A DNA stretch of 64,000 bases from Salininema proteolyticum (GTDB lineage Bacteria; Actinomycetota; Actinomycetes; Mycobacteriales; Micromonosporaceae), in contig NZ_JBHUNX010000001.1 of assembly GCF_042685645.1 (NCBI RefSeq), positions 496,001-560,000 on the forward strand, given 5' to 3'. The notes beneath the pieces are model-generated. The model made no database searches, had not been told where the DNA came from, and worked only from the letters and a program-made list of their open reading frames with translations. Shown piece by piece: positions 55,745-64,000 of this stretch (position 1 is the first letter of the stretch; each line of letters begins with the position of its first letter). A program made the position numbers and the translations under genes.

Positions 55745-56808
55745 AGTCGGGTTCCCTTCTTGCGATGGGCCGCTAGGAGCCACATGAGGTAAAGTCCGCC
55801 GATCGCGCCGGTCACGGCCCCGGTGGGCAGCTGGCGGTCGACGAAGGCGTGTTGGGCGGCCGTATCGGCGACTACCACGATAGCCGCTCCGAAGACCGCG
55901 GAGACGAGAAGATTGGGTCGGTCACCCCGGCACAGAGTCCGGGCGATGTGAGGCGCCGAGAGGGCCACGAACGCCAGCGGTCCGGCCACCGCCACCGCCG
56001 CGGCGGTGAGCAGGCAGGCCAATCCGAGGGCGGAGCGCGTCGTCAGGGCGACGTTCACGCCCAGCCCCGTCGCGGTGTGAGTGCCGTAGCGCACACCGTC
56101 CAGCGAGCGGCTCAACAGTAGCGCGGCGACGAGCCCGGCCACTGCCGCGAATCCGACAGTCGCCGCCTGCCCCCAGTCGCTCCCGGAGAGGTCCCCGGTC
56201 ATCCAGTAGACGGCCTTGGAAGCCACCACGACGTCCTGCGTGCGGGTCAGCAGATAGCCGTTGAGGCCGGTGAACATGGCCGAGCAGCCCAGGCCGATGA
56301 GGATCAGGCGGTAACCGGTGGTGGAGTCGATCCCCCTCAGCAGCAGCGTGAAGAGGACGCCCACGCCGACGGCCGCAGCGCCGGCGAAACCGGCGATGGC
56401 GAGGGGAGCGGTGCTGATGCCGAAGACGATGCACACCAGCGCGCCGGTCGTCGCGCCGGAGGTGATGCCCAGCAGGTCGGGGCTTCCCAGCGGATTGCGG
56501 GTGAGGGTCTGGAAGAGCGAGCCCGCGCAGCCGAGGGCGGCGCCCACGAACACGGCCGTCAGCAGGCGGGGCAGGCGCAGTTCGAGGACGATGAAGTCCT
56601 CGGCGGCCGTGCCGTCGCCGACCAGGATCGCCAGGGTGCGCCCCAGGCCCTTGCCGGTGTCCCCGGCGCTGAGGGCATAGAGCCCCAACAGGGCCAGGAC
56701 GGCCGTCGCGGCCAATCCGGCGATGAGGCTGCGGCGGTGCGAGCGGACCGACAGCGAGCCGATCCGCTTGACGACATGGCTCGGGGAGGGACTGTGGACC
56801 GTGCTCAC
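55741..56808 (-). CDS. FecCD-family siderophore permease (second subunit)
   Basis: The 355-aa permease starts at GTG 56806-56808, overlapping the stop of the other permease (GTGA). Family motifs are RLPRLLTAVFVGAALGCAGS, QTLTRNPLGSPDLLGITSGA and GPLAFVALSAPHIARTL (about 275, cytoplasmic ATPase contact). About nine to ten membrane helices. Confidence 0.92.
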   Translation of the reverse strand: MSTVHSPSPSHVVKRIGSLSVRSHRRSLIAGLAATAVLALLGLYALSAGDTGKGLGRTLAILVGDGTAAEDFIVLELRLPRLLTAVFVGAALGCAGSLFQTLTRNPLGSPDLLGITSGATTGALVCIVFGISTAPLAIAGFAGAAAVGVGVLFTLLLRGIDSTTGYRLILIGLGCSAMFTGLNGYLLTRTQDVVVASKAVYWMTGDLSGSDWGQAATVGFAAVAGLVAALLLSRSLDGVRYGTHTATGLGVNVALTTRSALGLACLLTAAAVAVAGPLAFVALSAPHIARTLCRGDRPNLLVSAVFGAAIVVVADTAAQHAFVDRQLPTGAVTGAIGGLYLMWLLAAHRKKGTRL

Positions 56809-57830
56809 AGGGCCGACACCTTCTTCCGGGACACCAGGTAGACGAAGAACGGACCGCCGACGATCGCGCACAGGACGCCGGCCTGCACCTCGCCGGGGCG
56901 GGCGATGAGCCGGCCCAGCACGTCGACGGCGACCAGGAAGACCGCGCCCCCGAGGACGCTCAGCGGCAGGATCCACCGGTGGTCGACCCCGGCGAGGGCG
57001 CGCACCAGGTGGGGGATGACGAGGCCCACGAAGACGATCGGGCCGCACGCGGCCGTGGCCGTGCCGGCCAGGAGCGTCACGCTGGCGATGATCGCCACCC
57101 GCAGGACGGTCGGGTTGAGCCCCAGCCCGCGCGCGGCCGACTCGCCGAGCGCCAGGGCGTTGAGCGGGCGGGCCAGAAGGAGTCCCGCGACGATGCCGAC
57201 GGCCATGAGCACGACGGTGAGCGTCAGGGGAACCGAGTGGGCACTCGCGAGCGACCCGACCGACCAGAACCGCATGGTGTTGACCGTGGCGGCGTCGAGG
57301 ACCTGGATGCCCTGGACGTAGGCGATTCCCGCGGCGGTGATCGCGGCGCCCGACAGCGCGAGGGCAGCGGGCGTGGCCCTGCCGCCGCCCGCAATGAGGT
57401 AGCAGGCCGTCGCCGCGGCGGCCGCGCCCAGGAAGGCGAAGGGCAGGGAGGTGAGGAAGCTGGTGACGCCGAAGAAGTACGAGGCGGACACGACCGCCAC
57501 GGCGGCCCCGGCGTTGACGCCGAGGAGGCCGGGGTCGGCCAGGGGGTTGCGGGTGGCCGCCTGGAGGAGCGCGCCGGCGAGCCCCATGGCGGCTCCGGCG
57601 GCCAGTCCGATGACGGTCCGGGGGACGCGCAGGCCGTTGACTACCGCGTAGGAGTCGGAGGCCGGGTCGGTCAGCCCCGGCCAGATCTCGGAGAGGGGGA
57701 TGTCCTTGGACCCCAACGCCAAAGACAGGACGGTCAGAACGGGGACGGCGATCAGCAGTAGGACCAGGCCCGTCTTCGGTGAACGGCGGAGCCGGGGGGC
57801 TCGGCTCCGCTCGACCGTGGCGGTGGACAC
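56805..57830 (-). CDS. FecCD-family siderophore permease (first subunit)
   Basis: The 341-aa permease (GTG start) contains RVPRTVIGLAAGAAMGLAGA, QAATRNPLADPGLLGVNAGA and CGPIVFVGLVIPHLVRAL. It is the first gene of the operon reading leftward from the IdeR-like box, so it is probably iron-repressed. Confidence 0.92.
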   Translation of the reverse strand: MSTATVERSRAPRLRRSPKTGLVLLLIAVPVLTVLSLALGSKDIPLSEIWPGLTDPASDSYAVVNGLRVPRTVIGLAAGAAMGLAGALLQAATRNPLADPGLLGVNAGAAVAVVSASYFFGVTSFLTSLPFAFLGAAAAATACYLIAGGGRATPAALALSGAAITAAGIAYVQGIQVLDAATVNTMRFWSVGSLASAHSVPLTLTVVLMAVGIVAGLLLARPLNALALGESAARGLGLNPTVLRVAIIASVTLLAGTATAACGPIVFVGLVIPHLVRALAGVDHRWILPLSVLGGAVFLVAVDVLGRLIARPGEVQAGVLCAIVGGPFFVYLVSRKKVSAL

Positions 57831-57863
57831 GTACGGCCTCCAGACTGTCGGACGATATCGGAC

Positions 57864-57882
57864 TTAGGTTAGCCTAATCAAT
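57864..57882. promoter_or_regulatory. IdeR/DtxR-type iron box
   Basis: TTAGGTTAGCCTAATCAAT matches most of the 19-bp iron-box consensus (TTAGGTTAG-G/C-CTAACCTAA). It lies in the divergent gap between the permease operon and the binding-protein gene, so iron should repress both. Confidence 0.88.
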
Positions 57883-57966
57883 GATAATGAAGCCCGGCCT
57901 AAACCGACCGGCGGGAGTTGCCTCCGACACGACCCCGTCAGCCAGGCCCGATCTCTAAGGAGAGAC

Positions 57967-58977
57967 ATGGAGTTCACCGTCAACCGCCGCGCCCTTCTCG
58001 CGGGCGCCACCGCCGCCGGCCTCGCCGGAACCCTCGCCGCCTGCGGCGGGGAAAAGGACCAGAAGGGCGGATCCGGTTCGTTCACCTTCACCGACGACCG
58101 GGGCGAAGAGGTCAAGCTCGACGCCGCGCCGACCGGCGTCGTCGCCTACTCCTACATGGCCGCCGCCCTGACCGACTTCGGCTTCAACGGGTTCACCGGC
58201 GTCTTCGGCCCCACCCTCGACGGGGACGGCAACCTCCGCCCCGAAGTCGAGGGGCTCGACAAGGACGCCGTCGAAGTCATCGGAAACGCCTTCGGCGAGT
58301 TCGACGTCGAGAAGTACGCCGGCCTGGAGCCCCAGGTCCTGCTCGACCACTACTACAACACCCCCGAGTCCCTCTGGTACATCCCCGAGGACTCCAAGGA
58401 CAAGATCCTCAAACTGGCCCCGCAGGCCGCCCTCAACGTCGACGACGGGTCCAACACCCTCGCCGACATCATCCAGCGCCACGAGGACCTCGCCAAGGCC
58501 CTGGGGGCCGACGTCGAGGCCGACTCCGTCGCCGAGCAGAAGGAGGAGTTCGACGCGGCCGTCGAGGCCCTCAAGACCGCAGCCGCCGACAAGCCGCTCA
58601 AGGTGCTGGCCTGTTCCGCCGCGGAGGACCGCTTCTACGCCTCGGTCCCCGCCTCCTCCAACGACCTGCGCTTCTTCGAAGAGCTCGGCGTGGAGTTCAT
58701 CGTTCCCGACAGCCCCGACGAGCAGGGCTACTTCGAGGACCTCTCCTGGGAGAACGCCGGCAAGTACGAGGCCGACGTCCTGCTGCTGGACGCCCGCGCC
58801 GGCGTCGCGCTGCAGCCCGACGAGCTGTCCGACTTCCCGACCTGGAAGGCCCTCAAGGCCGTCCAGGCCGACCAGATCGTGCCCTGGTTCTCCGAGCCGC
58901 GCTACTCCTGGAGCGGTTCGGCCGGGAACGTCCAGGCGCTCGCCGACATGATCGCCAAGGGCGACGCCGTCGCTTAA
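57967..58977 (+). CDS. Siderophore-binding lipoprotein
   Basis: The 336-aa ABC substrate-binding protein has a twin-arginine-like lipoprotein signal (NRRALLAGATAAGLAGTLAA, Cys about 26). The periplasmic-binding domain (FecB/FhuD type) follows, starting SFTFTDDRGEEVKLDAAPT. AAGGAGAGAC precedes the ATG. It is divergent from its permease-ATPase operon under the shared iron box. Confidence 0.92.
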   Translation: MEFTVNRRALLAGATAAGLAGTLAACGGEKDQKGGSGSFTFTDDRGEEVKLDAAPTGVVAYSYMAAALTDFGFNGFTGVFGPTLDGDGNLRPEVEGLDKDAVEVIGNAFGEFDVEKYAGLEPQVLLDHYYNTPESLWYIPEDSKDKILKLAPQAALNVDDGSNTLADIIQRHEDLAKALGADVEADSVAEQKEEFDAAVEALKTAAADKPLKVLACSAAEDRFYASVPASSNDLRFFEELGVEFIVPDSPDEQGYFEDLSWENAGKYEADVLLLDARAGVALQPDELSDFPTWKALKAVQADQIVPWFSEPRYSWSGSAGNVQALADMIAKGDAVA

Positions 58978-58998
58978 GACGAGGGCATAGCCGAGTAG

Positions 58999-59034
58999 GC
59001 CGCGGGGCGGGGCGCAGGAGCGTCCCGCCCCGCG
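58999..59034. terminator. GC-rich terminator hairpin
   Basis: Long stem CCGCGGGGCGGG.../...CCCGCCCCGCGG (58999-59034) shortly after the binding-protein stop, between convergent transcription units. No T-run. Confidence 0.7.
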
Positions 59035-59164
59035 GTGTCCTCAGGGGGAGTGGGAAAGCGGAGCCTATTCGGCCGGCCACCTCACGAACGAGGAGTTTCC
59101 TTTGGGCGACTGACGGCCGGCGGCCTCCGTTGCGGGAACGCCGTCCGGAGTGTCCGCCCTTTCC

Positions 59165-60271
59165 CTAGATGTCGCCGCGCCTCCGCAACAGCAGCAGGAA
59201 CACCGGCACGCCGATCAGCGCGGTGAACACGCCGACGGGCACCACCTGCGGGGCGAACGCCATCCGGGCGAGCGCGTCGGTCCAGATCAGGAACACCGCC
59301 CCCGTCAGCGCCGAGGCCGGCAGGAGCGCCTTGTGCCCGGGCCCGACGATGTACCGCATGGCGTGCGGAACGATGAGCCCCACGAAACCGATGGCGCCGA
59401 CCGAGGCCACGGCGGCGGCCGTGAGGAACGCGGTCAGGATCAGGAAGACGATCCTATTGGCGTTCACCCTGATCCCGAGCGCGGTGGCGGTCTCGGAGCC
59501 GAGTGCGAGCCCGTCGAGCGCCCCGGACCGGGCCCAGATGATCCCTCCGCACACCGCCAGGGCCGCACCGCAGATGACCACGTTCTCCCACCGCGACGGC
59601 GCGAGGGACCCCAGGAGCCAGTGCGTGAGCGAGCGGGTGGCCTCGGCGTCCCCGGCGGACATGAGGATCAGCGAGGAGACCGCCGAGAACAGCTGCCCGA
59701 TCACCACTCCGGTCAGGACGATGGTGATGGGCCGCAGCACCTTCCGCCACAACAGCGCCATGAGCAGGGCGAACGAGGCGACGGCCCCGATGAACGCTCC
59801 GCCGGTGAGCCCGACGACCGAACCGCCCAGCCCCAGCACGACCACCGCGACCGCCCCGGCCGACGCACCGGAGGCGATGCCCAGCAGATAGGGCTCGGCC
59901 AGAGCGTTGCCGGTGACGGTCTGCAGCGTGACCCCGCTGACGGCCAGCAGCGCCCCGACGATCGCCGCCATGAGGACGCGCGGCAGGCGCAAGTCCCACA
60001 GCAGGGAGTCGAGCAGCCCCGGCAGGGGAGTACCGCCGATGCCGAGCCGCGCCAGTGCGCTCTGTGCGGCCTCTCCGTAGGTCACCCCGTCGACGCCCAG
60101 GGGCGTTGTCAGGGCGATCGAGGCCGCGAGGACGACGAGGGCGCCGACGTAGAACAGGGTCCTGCGCCGGTTTCCGTCCGCGCCGGGCGACGGCGTTCCC
60201 CGCCGCCTCGGACGCGTCGCAGCCGGCGCGGTCCCGTCGGCGGAAGCCGTCGCCGCGGTCCTAGTCGACAT
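59165..60271 (-). CDS. FecCD-family permease (second iron-type transporter)
   Basis: The 368-aa permease has a long charged N-terminal tail (about 35 residues). Motifs are RLPRVLMAAIVGALLAVSGV, TGNALAEPYLLGIASGASAG and GAIGFVGLIVPHAMRYI. The ATG overlaps the end of the binding-protein gene by 11 bp. No ATPase follows; the gene is the last of this unit. Confidence 0.92.
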   Translation of the reverse strand: MSTRTAATASADGTAPAATRPRRRGTPSPGADGNRRRTLFYVGALVVLAASIALTTPLGVDGVTYGEAAQSALARLGIGGTPLPGLLDSLLWDLRLPRVLMAAIVGALLAVSGVTLQTVTGNALAEPYLLGIASGASAGAVAVVVLGLGGSVVGLTGGAFIGAVASFALLMALLWRKVLRPITIVLTGVVIGQLFSAVSSLILMSAGDAEATRSLTHWLLGSLAPSRWENVVICGAALAVCGGIIWARSGALDGLALGSETATALGIRVNANRIVFLILTAFLTAAAVASVGAIGFVGLIVPHAMRYIVGPGHKALLPASALTGAVFLIWTDALARMAFAPQVVPVGVFTALIGVPVFLLLLRRRGDI

Positions 60272-61253
60272 AGCCGAGCTTCTGCAGGCCCTCCACGAAT
60301 TGGTCGAGCACGTCGACGGAGCGGACGCTCGGGTCCATGGCGATGCCGGGGACCTCGATGAGGCGGTCCTCCTTCACCGCGTCCATCTGGGAGGTGACGG
60401 GGTTGTCCCGGAGCTCGTCGATCTTGTCGGAGGCGGAGTCGCCGGGCATGCCCCGTTCGGAGATGTCGCCGAGGACGATGACGTCGGGCTCGCGCAGGGC
60501 GATCTCGTCGATGGAGACCTCCGGCCAGGCCTCGTCGACGTCGGCGAAGACGTTCTCGACTCCCATGGTGTCGCTCAGGGCCTGGGGGATACCGTCGTTG
60601 CCGGCGACGTAGGGCTGTCCTTCGGCGAAGGAGTAGACCCAGGCGACCTTGAGCCCGTCGATCTTCTCGCCGGCCTCGGCGGCGTCGTCGAGCTTCTGCT
60701 GCTGGGCGTCGACCAGGTCGGACGCGCGGTCCTCGACGCCGAAGACCTCCCCTATGTTCGCGTAGTCGGTGAAGAGGCGGTCGAAGGCGGTGTCGCCCTC
60801 GGACATCTCGGGGCAGCTGACGCTGGAGGCGTAGGTGGGCAGGCCGAGGTCGGCCAGTTCCTCGCGGGTGCCCACGCCGTCCTTGGAGTAGTGCTCCTTG
60901 AAGCCGGAGTAGACGAAGTCGGGGGCGGCCTCGCGCAGCTGCTCGGCGGTGAGCCAGGAGTCGTTGAGGACCTCGACGCCCTCGAACTCGTCCTGATAGC
61001 GCTCGGGGACGTCGGTGCGAAGGTTGGCGGTGCCGTGGACGCGGTCGCCGAGGCCGAGCTCGAGGAGGATCTCGAGGCTGTTCTGGTCGAGGGTCACGGC
61101 GCGTTCGGGGGCCTTGTCGACCTCGACGGTGAAGCCGCAGTTGGCGATTCCCTCGCCGGAGGAGACGTCGTCCTCCTGGGCGGAGCCGCAGGCGGCGGTG
61201 GCGAGCACGGAGGCCGCTGCCAAGGCGGCCAGGGATTTCGGGTATCGGGACAT
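60261..61253 (-). CDS. Iron/cobalamin-type substrate-binding lipoprotein
   Basis: The 330-aa protein has lipobox ATAAC (Cys about 22) and a FecB/BtuF-like domain: CGFTVEVDKAPERAVTLDQN, NSLEILLELGLGDRVHGTAN, EQLREAAPDFVYSGF, EIALREPDVIVLGD. TACAGT ends 6 nt before the ATG, so it is probably leaderless. An inverted repeat TGCGAA-N5-TTCGCA lies 46 bp further upstream. It pairs with the permease at 59165. Confidence 0.9.
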   Translation of the reverse strand: MSRYPKSLAALAAASVLATAACGSAQEDDVSSGEGIANCGFTVEVDKAPERAVTLDQNSLEILLELGLGDRVHGTANLRTDVPERYQDEFEGVEVLNDSWLTAEQLREAAPDFVYSGFKEHYSKDGVGTREELADLGLPTYASSVSCPEMSEGDTAFDRLFTDYANIGEVFGVEDRASDLVDAQQQKLDDAAEAGEKIDGLKVAWVYSFAEGQPYVAGNDGIPQALSDTMGVENVFADVDEAWPEVSIDEIALREPDVIVLGDISERGMPGDSASDKIDELRDNPVTSQMDAVKEDRLIEVPGIAMDPSVRSVDVLDQFVEGLQKLGYVD

Positions 61254-61298
61254 GGCGCCACTGTAGGGAACCGGTGGGTAGGCGTTCGCTCACCTCGT

Positions 61299-61315
61299 TG
61301 CGAAGGAGATTCGCA
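61299..61315. promoter_or_regulatory. Inverted repeat upstream of the binding-protein gene
   Basis: TGCGAA-GGAGA-TTCGCA, a perfect 6-bp-arm palindrome in the divergent gap. It does not match the iron-box sequence at 57864, so this second transporter may answer to another regulator or metal. Confidence 0.5.
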
Positions 61316-61346
61316 TGACACTATCGCCAGTTTCTTGCAATAGACA

Positions 61347-61364
61347 ATTCACCGGGCGGTGAAT
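61347..61364. promoter_or_regulatory. Probable TetR operator of the ABC exporter operon
   Basis: ATTCACCGGGCGGTGAAT is a perfect palindrome (8-bp arms). A diverged second half-site pair, ATTCACC...GGATGAAAT, begins at 61381. TACTGT (61373-61378), a -10 candidate, lies between them. The TetR gene at the end of the same operon is the obvious binder. Confidence 0.75.
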
Positions 61365-61410
61365 TTCTGTGGTACTGTGAATTCACCAACGGATGAAATA
61401 CGGGGGAGAA

Positions 61411-62127
61411 ATGAGCGACTCCATCGTCGTCGACCGGCTGACAGTGCGGCGCGGGCACCGGCCGGTCCTGCACGGAATCAACGCCCGCATGCCCAAAGGC
61501 TCCATCACCGGCCTCCTCGGGCCCTCCGGCGCCGGAAAGACCACCCTCATGCGCGCCATCGTCGGCACGCAGAAGGTCCGCTCCGGCGGCGTCACCGTCG
61601 AGGGCCACCCCGCCGGATCCGCCGCCCTGCGCTACCGCATCGGCTACGTCACCCAGGACAACGCGATCTACGGCGACCTCACCGTCGAACGCAACATCGC
61701 CTACTACGCCGCCCTCTACCGCGCCCCCAAAGGCGCCGTCAAGAGCGTGCTCGCCCAGGTCGGCCTCACCGACCACGCCGGACAGCGCGCCGACCGCCTC
61801 TCCGGAGGACAGCGAACCCGCGTCTCCCTCGCCTGCGCCCTCGTGGGAGACCCCGACATCCTCGTCCTCGACGAACCCACCGTCGGACTCGACCCCGTCC
61901 TGCGCGAACAGCTCTGGGACGACTTCCGCGACCTCGCCGACGACGGCAGGACCCTCGTCGTCTCCAGCCACGTCATGGACGAGGCCGACCGCTGCGACCG
62001 CGTCGTCCTCATCCGCGAAGGACGCGTCGTCGCCGACGAGACGCCCGCCGCACTCAAGAGGGCCACCGGAACCGACGACCTCGACGAGGCGTTCCTGACC
62101 GTCATCCGCTCCCGAGAGGAGGACTGA
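61411..62127 (+). CDS. ABC exporter ATPase (drug/antibiotic type)
   Basis: The 238-aa ATPase has Walker A LGPSGAGKTTLMRA (about 40), signature LSGGQRTRVSLAC (about 137) and Walker B ILVLDEPTVGLDP (about 157). H-loop SSHVMDEADRCD is also present. DrrA/CcmA-like. The ATG at 61411 has GGGGGAG just upstream; another in-frame ATG at 61393 lies before that site. Confidence 0.92.
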   Translation: MSDSIVVDRLTVRRGHRPVLHGINARMPKGSITGLLGPSGAGKTTLMRAIVGTQKVRSGGVTVEGHPAGSAALRYRIGYVTQDNAIYGDLTVERNIAYYAALYRAPKGAVKSVLAQVGLTDHAGQRADRLSGGQRTRVSLACALVGDPDILVLDEPTVGLDPVLREQLWDDFRDLADDGRTLVVSSHVMDEADRCDRVVLIREGRVVADETPAALKRATGTDDLDEAFLTVIRSREED

Positions 62128-62129
62128 CC

Positions 62130-62864
62130 ATGTCCGCCCGCCTGACCTTCGTCACCGCCGGACGCGTGCTGGCCCAGCTCGCCGGCGACAAGCGCACCCT
62201 GGGACTCATCCTGGTCGTGCCCACCGTCATGATCGCCCTGATCCGCTACATCCTCGACACCCCGGCGATCTTCAACACCGTCGGACTCATCCTCCTGGCG
62301 GCCTTCCCCTTCATGCTCATGTTCATGACCACCTCCATCACCCTCCTGCGCGAGCGCACCCACGGCACCCTGGAGAGGCTGTTCACCACGCCTTCGGGCA
62401 AGGGCGACATCATCACCGGCTACGCGCTCGCCTTCGGGCTGGCCGCCGCCCTACAGTCGACCATCGCCTCGATCCTGGCCTACACCTGGCTGGGCCTCGA
62501 GACCGCCGGCCCGGCCTGGGCGGTCGTCCTCACCGCCGTCGTCTCGGCCCTGTTCGGCATGGCCCTGGGGCTCTTCGTCTCCGCCTTCGCCACCACCGAG
62601 TTCCAGGCCATGCAGTTCATGCCGATCTTCGTGGTGCCGCAGCTGCTCCTGTGCGGGCTCATCTGGCCGCGCGAGCGCATGGCCGACTGGCTCCAGGCCG
62701 TCTCCGACTGGCTGCCGCTGACCTACTCCGTCAAGGCGCTGGAGGACGTCCAGACCGCCGCGTCAGTGGAGACCGCCTTCTGGGGCGACCTCGGCATCGT
62801 GGTGGGAGCGACCGTCGTCGCCATCGCCTTCGGGGCCGCGACCATGCGCCGGCGCACGGATTAA
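62130..62864 (+). CDS. ABC-2 family exporter permease
   Basis: The 244-aa membrane protein has six helices in the ABC-2 pattern (LGLILVVPTVMIALIRYI; FPFMLMFMTTSITLLRERTH, then GTLERLFTTP; LPLTYSVKALEDV near the end). It follows the ATPase with a 2-nt gap, with GAGAGGAGG upstream. Together they probably export a drug or lipid-like compound. Confidence 0.92.
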   Translation: MSARLTFVTAGRVLAQLAGDKRTLGLILVVPTVMIALIRYILDTPAIFNTVGLILLAAFPFMLMFMTTSITLLRERTHGTLERLFTTPSGKGDIITGYALAFGLAAALQSTIASILAYTWLGLETAGPAWAVVLTAVVSALFGMALGLFVSAFATTEFQAMQFMPIFVVPQLLLCGLIWPRERMADWLQAVSDWLPLTYSVKALEDVQTAASVETAFWGDLGIVVGATVVAIAFGAATMRRRTD

Positions 62865-62873
62865 GCTGGTGCG

Positions 62874-63476
62874 GTGAGCGACGAGAAGAGAGCAGGGCGG
62901 CGCAGCGGCAATCCCGACACGAGGTCGGAGATCCTCGCCGCCGCGCGAGCCCTCTTCGCCGAGCAGGCCTTCCGGCAGGTGACGGTCCGCCGGATCGCCG
63001 AGCGCGCCGGCGTCGACCCGGCTCTCGTCCACCATTACTTCGGCACCAAGCAGGACCTCTTCACCGCCGCCATCGACCTGCCCTTCGACCCGGTCGCCGT
63101 CATCGGCGAGATCGCGGGCGACGTGCCGATCGAGCGATTCGGGTACGCCGCGCTGGGGGCCTTCGCGCGCGTCTGGGAGGGCCCGGGGTCCGAGGAGCTC
63201 CTCGCCGTCATGCGCACCGGCCTGGCCGACCCCGACCGCAGCCACCTGCTGCGCAACATCTTCGAGGAGCGCATCGCCGCCACGCTCCGCCCGGTCCTGG
63301 CCGACCGGACCGACCGGTTCGACCTGCGCTGCTCTCTGGTCGCCTCACAGGTATTCGGGCTCATCGTGACCCGCTACATCGCACGCATCGAACCGCTCGC
63401 CTCGGTACCGGCCGAACGCCTGCCCGCTCTCATCGGACCCACCGTCCAGCGCTACCTCACCGGCGAGCTCGACTGA
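62874..63476 (+). CDS. TetR-family regulator of the ABC exporter
   Basis: The 200-aa regulator (GTG start) has the helix-turn-helix QVTVRRIAERAGVDPALVHH then YFGTKQDLF (about 38-68) and a TetR C-terminal domain. Third gene of the exporter operon, 9 nt after the permease. It likely binds the 61347-61364 palindrome and represses the operon until an export substrate is present (inference). Confidence 0.92.
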   Translation: MSDEKRAGRRSGNPDTRSEILAAARALFAEQAFRQVTVRRIAERAGVDPALVHHYFGTKQDLFTAAIDLPFDPVAVIGEIAGDVPIERFGYAALGAFARVWEGPGSEELLAVMRTGLADPDRSHLLRNIFEERIAATLRPVLADRTDRFDLRCSLVASQVFGLIVTRYIARIEPLASVPAERLPALIGPTVQRYLTGELD

Positions 63477-63515
63477 CCCTGTGGGCGGAACGCCTTGGCG
63501 CCCTATAATGGAGCC

Positions 63516-64000
63516 GTGACGCCCCGCACACGCATCAGCATCGACCTCGGAACCACCCACCTGGTCGCGGTCCTCCGCCGCGACGACGGAACCCTCCGTC
63601 CGCTCCTCTTCGACGGCTCGCCGCTCCTGCCCGCCGGAGTCTTCCTCGACGAGTCTGGCGAGGTCCACACCGGACGCGACGCCCGCCGCCTGGCCTCCAC
63701 GACGCCCGACCGCTATGAACCGCACCCGAAGAGGCACGTCGACGACGGCGAGCTCCTCCTGGGAACCGACACCGTGGCCGTCGAAGAAGCCTTCGCCGCG
63801 CTCCTGCGCCGGGTGGCCGCCGAGTGCCGCCAAGCGGCCGGATCCCTGCCTGGCACCGTCCTCACCTGCCCCTCCACCTGGGGTGACAGGCGGAAGGGAC
63901 TGCTGCGCACCGCCGCCGAGACGGCGGGCTTCCCGGACGTCGAGATCGTCACCGAACCGGTGGCCGCCGCCCGGCGTTTCGACGCCGCGACGGAGTCGCC
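63516..64000 (+). CDS. Hsp70/DnaK-like ATPase (3' end outside window)
   Basis: The first about 161 residues of an actin-fold Hsp70-like protein are visible: phosphate-1 motif ISIDLGTTHLVAVLRR at the N-terminus, then LLPAGVFLDESGEVHTG, LTCPSTWGDRRKGLL and EIVTEPVAAARRF (about 148). It is not canonical DnaK (sequence too divergent); actinobacteria carry such Hsp70-like proteins of unknown clients. A consensus TATAAT (63504-63509) lies 6 nt before the GTG, so the mRNA is probably leaderless. Confidence 0.88.
   Translation, partial: MTPRTRISIDLGTTHLVAVLRRDDGTLRPLLFDGSPLLPAGVFLDESGEVHTGRDARRLASTTPDRYEPHPKRHVDDGELLLGTDTVAVEEAFAALLRRVAAECRQAAGSLPGTVLTCPSTWGDRRKGLLRTAAETAGFPDVEIVTEPVAAARRFDAATES

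Overview
The window is chromosomal DNA of a high-GC actinobacterium. The evidence is the GC-rich codon use, the many GTG starts, an actinobacterial 16S/23S, a CIRCE-hrcA-dnaJ2 unit, an IdeR/DtxR-type box, and a gene order matching the mycobacterial nadD-rsfS-phosphatase...degV-comEA-holA-rpsT-lepA-hemW-hrcA-dnaJ2-rsmE-phoH-ybeY-CBS-era block (known from memory of that synteny). The 16S looks closest to Glycomycetaceae-type sequences. That placement is a guess from reading, not an alignment. No transposase, integrase, CRISPR array or phage structural gene is visible.

Layout. 1-4.5 kb: kdp potassium-pump operon on the minus strand (27-aa leader protein, kdpF, A, B, partial C). 4.7-7.5 kb: two regulator/target pairs transcribed divergently (TetR with an aldo/keto reductase, Rrf2 with a cupin). 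7.8-13.4 kb: one rRNA operon (16S-23S-5S, no tRNA in the spacer) ending in a strong terminator. 13.5-21.2 kb: a divergent, translationally coupled cluster of mostly uncharacterised genes: a Ycf46-like AAA+ ATPase, a 56-aa motif protein, a coiled-coil/membrane protein and two unknowns on the minus strand, with an M48 membrane metalloprotease and a VirD4/TraG-like ATPase on the plus strand. This is the best candidate here for an undescribed system. 21.4-49.5 kb: the conserved housekeeping block (NAD synthesis, ribosome silencing, DNA-uptake genes comEA/comEC, replication clamp-loader subunit, S20, LepA, haem chaperone, heat-shock repressor and DnaJ, rRNA/RNA maturation, Era). It is interrupted by spacers rich in different short repeats. 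49.5-54.5 kb: two identical initiator tRNA genes, cell-wall hydrolase-like and lipoprotein genes, and a secreted Trp-rich repeat protein next to an M23 peptidase. 54.9-61.3 kb: iron/siderophore ABC uptake (one ATPase, three permeases, two binding proteins) with an IdeR-like box. 61.4-63.5 kb: an ABC exporter with its TetR regulator. The window ends inside an Hsp70-like gene.

A theme runs through the window. At least thirteen genes have a TANNNT -10 element only 6-8 nt before a GTG/ATG start, so they are probably transcribed as leaderless mRNAs. One pair (hemW and an enoyl-CoA hydratase) appears to share a symmetrical, overlapping -10 element. Many operons use GTGA/ATGA/TGATG stop-start overlaps, which implies translational coupling.
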